Under the pieces are notes generated by a model. It saw only the letters and a list, made by a program, of their open reading frames with translations, had not been told where the DNA came from and ran no database searches. From assembly GCA_004519485.1 (NCBI GenBank), contig CP038119.1:1-64000 (forward strand): a stretch of DNA of 64,000 nt. Reading direction: 5' to 3'. Shown piece by piece: positions 41,901 through 52,138 of this stretch (its first letter is position 1; every line of letters starts with the position of its first letter). The position numbers and the translations under genes were made by a program. The DNA is from Nannochloropsis oceanica. Its lineage: Eukaryota; Sar; Eustigmatophyceae; Eustigmatales; Monodopsidaceae.

Positions 41901-43940
41901 GGCGTCTACCGATCCAGTCCAACAACACAAAAATCAAGAGTACTCTGTCACCTTCATCTTCCTCCTTTCCCTCCCTCCCTCCTCCTCTCCCCTCCCTCCC
42001 TCCCTCCCCATCAAGCTACGCCCGCACCATGGCCACCGAGAACAAAGCTGGGGCCAATCCATGCCCGACCTGGAACAGCCGCGATCAGTTCCGTGCGTTA
42101 AAAACCCAGGAGGAAGGGAGGGAGGGGAGGGTATATGGGAATGCGAAATACTATGGGTGGATGCCATTCGATGCCGGTCTTCAATTATCCTGCACCCCCT
42201 CTCTCCTTCTCTCTCCGCCTTCTTTTTTCTGTTGTAGGTCTCTTCACACGTACTGGAACCCGCGCTCCCTTCTTTAATAAGGACGCCAACTACCTGCTAA
42301 GTTGCGGGAGTGAGGGTGAGGAGGAGGGAGGGGGGGAGGAAAGGAGGGAGGGAGGCGCCATGCTGGAGTAGTCATGCACGTCCTCGTTTCATTTCAATCC
42401 CTCCCACCCAACCTCCCTTCCTCCCTTCTTTTCTCCCTTCCTCTCTCTCTCCCTCTTTCCCTCTCTCTCGTCCTAGTCGATGGCGGGGGTGTGAAAGGCA
42501 ACTTGGTGGCGGTCATCACCGGCACCCTCCCTCCCTCCCCCGGGGGATTGTGGACCCCGCCTTTCGTGGCCGACGTCACTCACAGCAATGCTCGTTACTT
42601 AAGCTTGTCGGCCTACGATCTCAACGTAGGGAGGGAGGGAGGGAGGGAGGGAGGGGGCGTTCGATATCCTTTCAGAAGTACGCGCGAGCTCATGGATGAT
42701 ACTCCCTCCTACTCCCAGATCCCCGGGCCGGTGCTCCAAACCTTCTTTGACAGCGACATTGTTAATTTTTACACCCAGTACTATGGCAGCGAGGTAGGCA
42801 AAAACGAGGAGGTTAGGAAGGGCAGGTGGCAGAAAAGAAGAAGCAGGAAGGGAGGAAGGGAGGGAGAAGAGGAGGCAGAGCCCACGGGATGTGAGAGTCA
42901 AATCCAGCCATTACAAGACCAACAAAATCAGAAAGCAGGACATTGAGACATCATGTCTCTCCCGTCCCCATCCTTTCCCCTGTTTGTACCGACTGATCAG
43001 GCTGAGTTCTCTGCGCGCCATTTATCCCGCTACATAGCTTCCGCTGAAACTGGTGGGATTCCCCCTCTTCTCCTACCTCCTTCCCTCCCTCCCTCCCTCC
43101 CTCCCTCCCCCTGCAGTTCATGTGGAACCTCCGCACGTCCCGCCAGTACAAGATCGTGGCTGCCGCTGACATTACCTCTGCCAAACGCTGCGGCCACCTG
43201 ACGGAAGACGCCATGTTTCTCTCGACATGGGGCAAGACCTCCAGAGTCTCCTACCCTGGTAGGTGGCAACCGCCCCTCCCCTTCTTGCCCCTCTCTCTCT
43301 CCCCTTCCCTCTCGCGCTTCAGCTTTGATAAGAGCAAGAATCCGAATCCACACATATTACACATTTTTATCTGGTTCAAACTTCAATTGATACCCACTTT
43401 CTTATATTTATTTAGGCTTGGTACTCCGAGAGATTCTCTCTCAGAGCAGCCGCATCGGCGATACTGCCAATAACACCCAGGTCAGCATGTTCAATTTATC
43501 TTATGCCCTTTCGCTTTATCTTCGTCGTTTTCTTTCTACTCTTAAAAATCCCCAAAAAAGTTGCATTTAATGCCCCTTCCTTCCATCTTTGGTTCCCTCT
43601 CACTCTCCCTTATTAGACCATTCACAACATCAAGAAAGCTTGTGGAACCATGGCAGGGGCGGGTGGAAAATGCGAGACCTCGGCGTTTGCCTCCAGTATC
43701 ATGAAGAATTTTTACCCCAAGGTAGGAAAGAGGGGATGGAGAGAGTGATGGCAAGATGCATATAATGGAAGATTGTGTCTTTTTTTGTGGTGGTTAAATG
43801 TTTACTCATTCTCATCCGTGTCTCCCTCCCTCCCTCCGTTCCCTGTCCTGCATTCCTTCCATCACTAGGTAACTTACTATGATTGTCAACAGGGTGGTCG
43901 TGCCGTGGCAGCGCCGTACAACCGAAGTGCGTCTTACTAG
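38995..43940 (+). CDS. Secreted or vacuolar protein of unknown function
   Basis: Seventeen exons: 38995-39159, 39355-39429, 39617-39729, 39887-40055, 40196-40262, 40455-40540, 40820-40967, 41229-41326, 41505-41614, 42016-42092, 42238-42309, 42477-42625, 42719-42793, 43117-43258, 43416-43480, 43617-43721, 43869-43940. All phases fit, giving 595 residues. A clear signal peptide (L-L-S-C-P-S-A-L-F-L-L-S-F-V-L, then A-S-S-Q) starts the protein, and there is no later membrane span. The body is a mixed globular chain with many N-x-S/T sites (N-N-T, N-A-T, N-K-T) and paired cysteines, for example C-A-W, C-T-S and C-P-T-W. It also contains F-V-R-Y-F-S-F-Q-S-Y-D-P and V-A-S-V-R-D-Y-E. That core faintly recalls DUF1254/DUF1214-type beta folds, but I would not assign it. 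The exon 10 acceptor (CAAG) is weak. Confidence 0.75.
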
Positions 43941-44576
43941 ATCGTGGAAAAAAGGTTCATGACTTGCAAACGACTCAAGAGAGAAATGTGTGAGCAAGCG
44001 AGGAGCGGGAAAAGAAAGAGTGTATGCGTATGAGTCAACAATTATTGCAAGGTGGGAGGGTGGGGGAAGGGACTCGGAAGCCAGAATGAGTAAATGAGCT
44101 GACAGTGTGTGCTTCCTTTTCGTATCCTCCAATGTATGTGTGAGAAAATATGGTGAGAAGGTGGTTGAAAACTTTAGAGTAGCTAGGGTTGGGCAGAGAA
44201 GACGACGCCTTTTTCCAAACAGGGTGCAAAGCAGCAAAATATGCACGCAGTGCGAAAAAAGAAAAAGAAATGCCAATTCTATCGGAAGAAAGAAATCATA
44301 TTATAGATCATTTGTGCGTGACGGTACGTACAATCATGGGCCGGCTCCCTACTTCCAACGATGACAGCGACGTCACCGCGACATGACCAACATGTCCCAT
44401 AGTGTCTCGTTCACGTTTGCCTGTTGCAGATTCAAAATCACGCCCAATATCAATGGCTCATGAATGCTCAGGCAGCACTTTGACTTCCTTTCCCTCAGTG
44501 AACGCTCCTGTCTCCCCTTTTATTTATCCCTTCCCTCACTCCAACCTCATGCTCCCTCAGGTTAAGTCGAGACTAG
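43941..44576. other. Intergenic region upstream of arsH
   Basis: 636 bases with the 3' flank of the secreted-protein gene and the arsH promoter or 5' leader. CGACGTCACCGCGACATGACC near 44369 contains a TGACG-like half site. No gene is recognised. Confidence 0.45.
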
Positions 44577-46502
44577 ATGACAGTCGTGCCTGGCTTCCTA
44601 CCGCCACTGTTTCGAACAGCATTCTGCCTCCACGCTGCCCGTGCGACGTCTAGAACCTCTCGTCGGGCAGTCGCCACCATCATGAACGCCTCCGTGCACA
44701 TTTCGAAAGGTGAGAAATGTGCGGGAAGGGTAGGAGACGGTCGGTACAGGCGCTCAGGACGAATTAAAACATACGTCTAAGAATGTGCCCGCCTCCTTGC
44801 ATAAGACGAGCGAATATACTTGTGCTTGCTTCCTGTATCACCGTTGTCTTTGATCACTACCACGCGGATCTCTTTCTGACCTCCGTCGCCCTAACCTTAC
44901 CCCACAGACCCTAGGGCCTACCGCCCCCACCTCCTCGAGGAGGGCTCGACGGCCTTCGAAAAAGACTGGGTGAAGGATCTAGACCTCTCTCGTGCTGCTT
45001 CCGTCCTTTCTGCCGACCAGACCCCTCCTAAAATCTTGGTGCTTTACGGCTCCCTCCGTTCAAGAAGTTATAGCAAGCTGCTCGCGTATGAAATGGCCAG
45101 GATTTTGGACTTGATGGGGGCGGATGTGAGTGGATGGGAAAAAAGTGGAAAAGAAAGAGGAAAAGGGACAGCTGAATAGGAGCTCTGACCGTTATGATTC
45201 TCACGTATTGCTACTCTACTTGCATCTCTGTGTCATCAATCACAGGTGCGCGTCTTCGATCCCAAGGGCCTGCCAATGAAGGATGACGAGTCAACGGACC
45301 ATCCAAAGGTTCGAAAGTTGGGTGACACTCTTACTGTGTTACGCACCTTTCCTCATATCTCTTCTTCCTTCCTCTCCCCCCTTCCCTTTCTCCTTGCCTC
45401 CCACTATCCCCTGTCCAGGTGCAAGAACTGCGCGACTTAAGTATGTGGAGCGAGGGCCATGTGTGGTCGTCCCCGGAGCAGCACGGCTGTTTGACAGCTG
45501 TCTTTAAGGTAGGCCTGGAGAGAGGGATGGTGGGCATACACGAGATGCACGGAGTGCCCGCTTTTGTTGCTTTCTGCTGGATGTCCTTCTCTTTCACTGA
45601 TTTGACGCTCACTACCCTCTTCCTTCCTACCTTCCTTCCTTCCCTCCCCCTCCAGAATCAAATCGACTGGATTCCTCTTTCTCTCGGCTCAGTCCGTCCG
45701 ACCCAAGGCCGCACCTTGGCCATCGCTCAAGTTAATGGCGGTTCTCAGTCCTTCAACGTCGTCAACGCCCTGCGCGTTCTCGGTACGTCCTCCCTCCCTC
45801 TTTCCCTCCCTCCCTCGATCCCTCCTAGTGCTGGTCCCTATGGCTCGACTGTATTTAGTGTTTCTCTCCTCTCCATCCGTCCATCCCTCTTTTCCTCTCT
45901 TCTTGCCCACTTCCAGGCCGGTGGATGCGCATGATCACCATCCCCAACCAGTCAAGCGTGCCCAAAGCCTGGACCGAGTTCGACGAGAAAGGGCGGATGA
46001 AGCCGAGCGGATACCGGGATCGGGTCGTAGACGTATGTGAGGAAATGTTTAAGTTCACGGGTGAGTCTCCCTCCCTTCCCTATCTTTCCTCCCCGGCCTT
46101 CATCCTAAAAGGGAAAGGGTATACCGGGATCAGGTCGTGGACATAAATGAGGATATGATGAAGGAAAGCACGGCAAAAGTTTAACCGCTCATGCTACCTC
46201 CGACTTCATTGTCTCAGGGCGTATGGCTCGAGGCACCTAATGAGTCAAGAGAAGACTGATATTCCCCCCAATTTTCCTTTCTTTCCTCACTCCTTCCCTC
46301 CCTCCCGCATTCCCTTTTACTAGTCCTTCTCCGTCCCCACTCTGAGATGCTGGTCGACCGCTACTCAGAACGCGAGGAGAAGAAGAAAGAAGGCCGTCTG
46401 CTCTCCCAGGCCGAGAAAGAGGCGCAAGCGCGCAAGGCTGCCAAGATAGACACAGATGCCGCCAGCTCGCTTGAGCCTGCACCCGCTGCGCCTTCTGTGT
46501 GA
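44577..46502 (+). CDS. arsH: ArsH, NADPH-dependent FMN reductase / organoarsenical oxidase
   Basis: Exons 44577-44709, 44908-45125, 45246-45308, 45419-45508, 45656-45782, 45917-46060 and 46324-46502 join in phase to 317 residues. ArsH is a flavodoxin-fold FMN enzyme that oxidises trivalent methyl- and aryl-arsenicals to the less toxic pentavalent forms. The FMN phosphate loop [11 protein letters not shown] is present. So are the family blocks [41 protein letters not shown] and [13 protein letters not shown]. An Arg/Ser/Ala-rich leader of about 40 residues precedes the core and looks like a mitochondrial or plastid presequence; a shorter form could start at the ATG at 44682. The last exon adds a charged tail. 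Intron 6 carries a decayed copy of the end of exon 6. Confidence 0.93.
46119..46172 (+). repeat. Decayed duplicate of the end of arsH exon 6 inside intron 6
   Basis: The intron sequence contains ATACCGGGATCAGGTCGTGG, ACATAAATGAGGATATG and a trailing CACGG. This matches the last 50 bases of exon 6 (46009-46060: ATACCGGGATCGGGTCGTAG, ACGTATGTGAGGAAATG, then CACGG). The copy lacks the intact GTGAGT donor that follows the real exon. Confidence 0.85.
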
Positions 46503-47538
46503 GAGATAAGGGAGTGAATGAGGGGGGGAGAGGGGGAAAGATAATGGTTCAAGTAGGGAAGAGGATGAGTATGACTTTCTCGAAATGCTGCATTATGGAT
46601 AGTGACTCTTCTTAGGTGGCTAGCAAGAGTCACCGTGACAGTCGAGGAAAAGGAGGAGGAGGATAGCCTTAGGCTGTGATTAGCACACGCCCCGACAGCA
46701 TCAAGGTCGATAAAGAGGCAGACCAGAGAAATAAAAGAAAGAACGTTTGAGAGATACGGAGTTTCTTGGTGCTTTGCTGCAACTACCCACCCAATTATCT
46801 GCTCCTACGCGTCCGGTTGCCGAGCTAGCCGCAACAGGCTTATTCTTAATCAAAATATTGCTACTCTCTTTTGTTAATTGCAGGACCTTCCTCTGTTTTC
46901 TACTGTACTCTATACAACGTCTCATCTTTATCTTTGTCCTCGGGACACACACACACTAAGACACACACGCATACACACATACACACTCACAGATATTGCC
47001 TGCTTGTTGAAAGCAAAGGCCACTCGTAAAGCAACAGCGTTGGCTTTTGGACATGAGATGAGAAACTGAAGACAAGACATTGTTTGAATTGCTCACCAAC
47101 ACACAGGGAAAGAGGACGATAAGAAAAAACGGACTATACAGAAAGTTATGTAAGTTTTTTGCTCTTTTTACTTTTTGGGGATTTTTATCACCATAACGAG
47201 CCTTGTCACCGGCATAAAGACATCTCCTGTTATTATATTTTGAGCACCAAAATTATTAGTTCGCGCACTTTTTTGTCAAGACTGGCGGCCGAAGCCAGGT
47301 GACAGAAAGAAACGAGTTTCGATTTGTCTTGTTTTGATTTGGTACCACCCTACAGGTCGATTTTTGTACTCGCGTTTTACTTGGAAGAACGGTATTCTTT
47401 CTCTTTTCTTTGTTATTCATTGCATAATCTTGTCTTCCCCCCCCTTCTATGGAAGATCACTCACTTGGTTCGCACGTACCCTTTATTTCTCATTTTCTCT
47501 CAGACACACATGCGCGCAAAGACATGCTGCGGGCGCTC
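46503..47538. other. Convergent intergenic region, arsH / ACR3
   Basis: About 1 kb between the 3' ends of arsH (+) and ACR3 (-). It has a CA-rich microsatellite at about 46948-46993 and A+T-rich sequence at 47150-47280. No gene is recognised. Confidence 0.5.
46948..46993 (+). repeat. Imperfect (CA)n microsatellite
   Basis: ACACACAC-type dinucleotide repeat with interruptions, between the convergent arsH and ACR3 genes. Confidence 0.85.
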
Positions 47539-49284
47539 TTAAACCTGCATCTCGACCCCTCCCTCCTTTCCATTCTCCAACCCCTTTGCTCCTTTCTTCT
47601 TCTCCTTAAGCGTCGTTGGTTGCATCGTCTCTTCCCCCTCATACCACTTGGCCCTGAAGTACTCTGCCATCCTCACCAGAGAGAGCATAGTGGGGATCTC
47701 AATCAATGCACCCACGACGCTCATCAGGGCCTCCCCTGAATCCAAGCCGAAAGTACCCACAGCAACAGCCAAGGCGAGCTCGAAGTTGTTCGAGGCCGCA
47801 GTGAATGCGAGCGTGGTGGCTTTGGCGTAGGTGGCATCAGCGAGGTAAGCCAGGTAGAAGGTGCCTACGAACATGATGAGGAAGTAGATGGCGAGGGGGA
47901 CGGCAGCGTACAGGACCCGACCAATCTAATGGGAGGAGGTTGAGGTGTGATGAGGAGTGAGGGGGAAAGGGGATGAACGTTACAACAAAAGAGGAAAGAG
48001 CGCAAAGCAAGTGAGCAGAAAAATAGAGCAGAAACAGAACATAGGAAGTAGGAGTATGGGTTGGAGTGAGGGAGTACTCACTTGGCTGATGATGCTTTGG
48101 GACTGGGTGGCAAAAAGGACGACAATGGTGAAGAGGAGGGCGGCCAGGGTCAGGGGGCCGATGCGGGGAGCGAAAGAGGAGTAGTACCACCCCTTGCCTT
48201 TTGCCTTGGTCAATATGACCCTGGAGGGAGGGAGGACAGGAGGAAAGTGGAAGTCAGTGTGAGAAGAAGGATCGTGAAGGGAGGAAGAGCAGGACGGAAA
48301 AGAGACATGGCGCATCGGGATCAAGCTACATGACTGAGAGGGACATACACATGTACATGCACACACACATAGGACGTACCAACAGAGCACCCCAGCTACA
48401 AGGGGAATGCCTAGGTAGATCCCCACCGAAATGGCAATATCTGCCATGGTCACATCCACAGTGCTTGTCTCTGAAGTGCCAAGCATGGCTTGTGGCAAGG
48501 TGACGAGAAAGAGAAGCGCGTAGGGGGAGTAGAGGAAGATGGTGATCAGGCTATTCAGAGCCACGATGGCAGCGCAGTACTCGCGGTCGCCCTTGGCGAG
48601 CTCGACCCAGACGATGACCATGGCAATGCATCGAGCACAGCCGACGAGGGAGAGGCCGGACATGAAGGAGGAATACTTCGCGTCATGGAAAAAGGCGATA
48701 GCCTGGGGTGAGTGGGGGGGGGGGGGGGAGAATGAATTTCGAGACTGAGCTGGGAGAGAGTAGATTTACATGTGCGATGTCGAGACATGGGCTTATCTGT
48801 CTTGACATTTTCCTCCTCTTCCCTTCCTTTCTCTCTCCTTTTCCTCTCTTTCTGGGCTCGAGTATCAAGCCCTCCCTCCCTCTCTCTATTTCCTCTTTCT
48901 CGGCTCGCGTACCAAGAAGTACATCAGAAAAGGTCCGACCACCCAGTTCAAGACCAGCGTCAGGGCCACTAGGTAAGTATCGGAAAAGACGTCCCGCATC
49001 TTGTTCCAGCGGACCTTGGCCAAAGGGGGAAAGATCATGAGGATGAGGCCGATGGCGATGGGGATGTTGGTCGTTCCTACGCTCGAGGCCTTGATTGCCC
49101 TCATAACAGCATGGGCCTGACCCAGGCCCAGCCCAATGGCCGCCGCGAGGAGGATCCACCCGGAAAGGTACTTGTCCAGGAAAGACAGTTTCTTCTTTTC
49201 CTCCTCCTGGGGTTGGGCGTGGGTGGTGGCCTCTGCGTTGTCGTTGGCGCCAGTGCCCATTGAGGGCGGAAGGCTGGTCGACAT
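47539..49284 (-). CDS. ACR3: Arsenite efflux transporter ACR3
   Basis: Exons 49284-48913, 48702-48380, 48220-48082 and 47925-47539 join in phase to 406 residues. ACR3 carriers (bile/arsenite/riboflavin transporter superfamily) export As(III) in exchange for protons. Signature stretches are L-S-F-L-D-K-Y-L-S-G-W-I, M-I-F-P-P-L-A-K-V-R-W, L-N-W-V-V-G-P-F-L-M-Y, and G-C-A-R-C-I-A-M-V-I-V-W with the conserved cysteine. Further ones are L-N-S-L-I-T-I-F-L-Y-S-P and T-A-A-S-N-N-F-E-L-A-L-A-V-A with the conserved acidic residue. About ten hydrophobic segments are visible. The leader of 30 residues is hydrophilic and the tail Lys/Glu-rich, both cytosolic. It lies head to head with arsC, which suggests joint control. 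Plasma membrane or vacuole location cannot be told from sequence. Confidence 0.94.
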
Positions 49285-50451
49285 GGCTGCTGCTGCTGCT
49301 GCTTGCTTGTGGTGACAGCAAGATGGGTCCTGTGGGTGATGCAGAGGCCAGGAAATATGTCAATATCTGAATGAAAATGCGCACGTCTCCATTTCTGTAG
49401 ACAATATGTGGTCCACGGCTGTGGAAACACAATAGGCCGTTTGCCCTTGCGGCTCGCACGCCAGCCATCAGTCTCAGACATCTCCATTGTGTACCTCTGC
49501 GGCACTTTTTATTCTCTATTTCACGTTTTTGCACAAAATCGGTACTGAAAGCATCCAACACAGGCCACAAACAGCCGCAGCATCGCCCCTGCCTTCCCCC
49601 CTGCCTCATGGCCCCGAGCAGAGATGCATCGGTTCACCTTGTCGCAAGGAAAGGAATCTCTTTCCCAGCCATTTTCGCCTTCGCCCTCGTGAAACCGCAG
49701 AGCTGTGCTTGGCAAGCCAAGGTCATTATTCGGTACTAAGGTAGCTCAATGGAGGGATATATAGTGTATATGTCCAGGTATACCCCACGAAATACCCAAA
49801 AGCACTCGTTCATCGGAATGGGAAGCCGGTCACCTGGTTGATGCGCGAACCGGAACGGCTCTACCCTTCCTGAAGGCGTGGGGGACACACACACAAGCAA
49901 TCAACGTGACGCAAGGACGGTGTTGAATATGATGCAACCTATATGTAAGACGTCGATGAGAAACGTGCCAGATAATTTTGATAGCTACATTGGGAATTTT
50001 TTAATGCATCATGCTGCCATGCGAAGCAATGAATCAATCTGTCAACGGCCTGAACGAGTGCATCAACTCACCCCCCCAAATCCCGAAACGAGATACGACG
50101 GGGTGCATATGCTTGCTTGCCCTTTGTTGACTACCACACTTGAGCGTGAAAGTCACGTACATCGTACAATGTCCGATTCATGGAATTTTTTTGCCACACC
50201 GTTCATAAAAACTCCACGACTGGCTTCTATCAGCAGCGCTGCTGGGTGCTTGTTGTCACAGCGGGATCGCAGCCACTGCCCTCGACGCCATCTTCTGCAT
50301 GATCTGAGATTGTCATTCAAGAAAGATCGTAGGATCGCGTCACATTTGCATATGAAATACACGCGAAACGATTCTCCGCCTGTATACCCCTTCCACTGTA
50401 CCACACAGCCCCTCTCTCCTGGCTCTGCCGACGCCTACCAGCACGAGCAAC
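49285..50451. promoter_or_regulatory. Shared upstream region of ACR3 and arsC
   Basis: 1,167 bases between two divergent arsenic genes. A GATATATAGTGTATAT cluster lies near 49755, and a (GCA)n/(GCT)n run sits just before the ACR3 start at 49287-49302. Frames in between (for example 49878-50483) match nothing and overlap the arsC start. An arsenic-responsive element could be here, but no known operator is recognisable. Confidence 0.5.
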
Positions 50452-51466
50452 ATGGCGGACACTGCCAGCCCCGTTCCCTTTAAGCTCCTTTTTGTGTGCG
50501 TGGAAAATTCGAATCGCAGTCAGATGAGCCAAGCTTTTGCCAAGATTCTGGGCGGGGATAAGGTGGAGTCATACAGCGCAGGTAATTCTTTTTCTGTAGT
50601 TTCCTACAATCCTAAAATTATCGCGTGCAACCTATCCGCAGAAGCCTTCCAAAAATAGATTTTTGCATATTCTCCCCTTATTTTGGCCGAGTTTTAAATG
50701 GCTTTGGCAGGTTTTTCACGCATCCTTGTCTCCTCGCACAGGTAGCAAGCCCAGTGGGATTGTCAACCCCAAGGTACGAAACTAGGAAGAGAGAATGAAT
50801 GAGGAAGGGCAGGAGGCAAGGACGTTTAGGTCAAAGGAGAAATAGATTCCTCTATCATCCAATTGCTGTCCATGAATATTTATCCGGAGAAGAAACAACA
50901 ACACACTTTCAACCTTTTCTTGTCTCCCAGGCTATTGCGGCTATGCGGGCGATCGGGTACGACCTGTCAGCGCACGACTCCAAGAGCCTGGAGGAAGTCA
51001 AGAGCTTTGCCCCCTTTGACGCAGTGGTGACCATGGGCTGTGGTGATGCCTGCCCTTGGATGCCGGCGAAGCGATTCGTGAACTGGACGATCACTGATCC
51101 AAAAGTACGCGGGGAAAAGAGGGGAGAGGGAAAGAGGGAGGGAGGGAGGGAAGGAGCGAGCGAGGGAGCGAGGAAAGGGGTAAGACAGGCTGGGGTTGAG
51201 ATATAATTTTTAAATATGAAGCATACTTGCACTTTTTGCATTGTCATGTTGTAATTGGATCACGGTAGCACACCCTCTGTGACTTTTTTCCCTTTAATCA
51301 CTAGCTCACTTCCTTCCTTCCTCCCTTCCTTCCCCCACCTCACCAGCACATGGAGCCGGAGGAGTTCAACAAGATCCGGGACTACATCAAAGGCCTGGTC
51401 ACTGATCTGTTGGCCGAGCTAGAGGCAGAACGTGCGGGCGGGGCGGCGAGGGAGGCCAAGGAGTAG
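50452..51466 (+). CDS. arsC: Arsenate reductase, low-molecular-weight phosphatase fold
   Basis: Exons 50452-50581, 50742-50773, 50931-51104 and 51347-51466 join in phase to 151 residues. The enzyme reduces arsenate to arsenite for export by ACR3. The phosphatase-type P-loop C-x5-R-S is at residues 16-23 (C-V-E-N-S-N-R-S). A second cysteine pair, Cys91 and Cys95 in M-G-C-G-D-A-C-P, occupies the place of the redox cysteines in thioredoxin- or glutaredoxin-linked bacterial and cyanobacterial ArsC. D-P-K near residue 110 supplies the usual general-acid region. The N- and C-terminal extensions are short and there is no targeting signal, so it is probably cytosolic. Intron 1 (50582-50741) begins with the dispersed intron-like repeat. 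The enzyme type looks bacterial in origin, but the gene has four exons and local codon use, so any transfer is old. Confidence 0.93.
50582..50688 (+). repeat. Dispersed intron-like repeat, copy B (in arsC intron 1)
   Basis: This is the first 107 bases of arsC intron 1 and starts exactly at the splice donor (GTAATTC). It shares ordered blocks with 27585-27751. It lacks about 55 bases present in the other copy, between the CCGCAG and AAGCCTTCCAA blocks. Similarity fades before the intron's 3' end. Confidence 0.8.
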
Positions 51467-52138
51467 GAAAAACAGAAGGGATAGAATGGGGAGGGGGGGA
51501 AAGAGCATGGAATGGAGGGGGAGCAAGAGGAAGGAGAAGTGGTGGATATATTTCAGTAAATAATCAACCCTGCTTTAGTCAGCCTAATCGACATGAAAAT
51601 GAAGACATAAAACACTCTCCCTTTCTTTCTACGCCTGACTATTTCCTCTCCTTCGGTCCATGTCCTTCCACGTCTTTTCTGCCCTTCGAAAAAAAACATG
51701 TACAGACCCTGCTCTTCTTTAAGCCACTCTCAGAAATGGCTTCTTATAGTCATGCTTAGACGGAAATCAACGGACGGAATCTGATTTGCTACGCTTGTGC
51801 AAAAAGCAATTTGTGTGAAATGGTGGGGAGGTTATGGCGAAGAACATAGTGTTCGTCACGCGCTTGCTGCCTGCCAGTCTTCGTATAAGGCATGCTCTCC
51901 TCATTTCACGAATACTAAAAGCCGACGCTGCGTTCCTCTCTTATCTCTGCACGTGGACAGTGCATAGGTACACGTGCAGGTGGAAGCGTCTGCTCCCCTT
52001 CGCTTGCGAAAACTCATGAACCGAAATCCGTGCTGGTCTCACTTCCTCTATCCCCCCGACTTTCACATTACACAGGCTACCTGGAACACCTTCAAGAAGT
52101 AGTGGCAGCAGCTTCAGCAGCATCGATATACAGCGGCT
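51467..52138. other. Intergenic region between arsC and the BTB gene
   Basis: 672 bases with the 3' flank of arsC and the promoter of the BTB gene. It is A+T-rich at 51550-51800. No gene is recognised. Confidence 0.5.

Noticed and set aside
43370-43385. GGTTCAAAC box resembling a tRNA B box
   Set aside because: No A box or cloverleaf can be formed upstream, and it lies in an intron of the secreted-protein gene.
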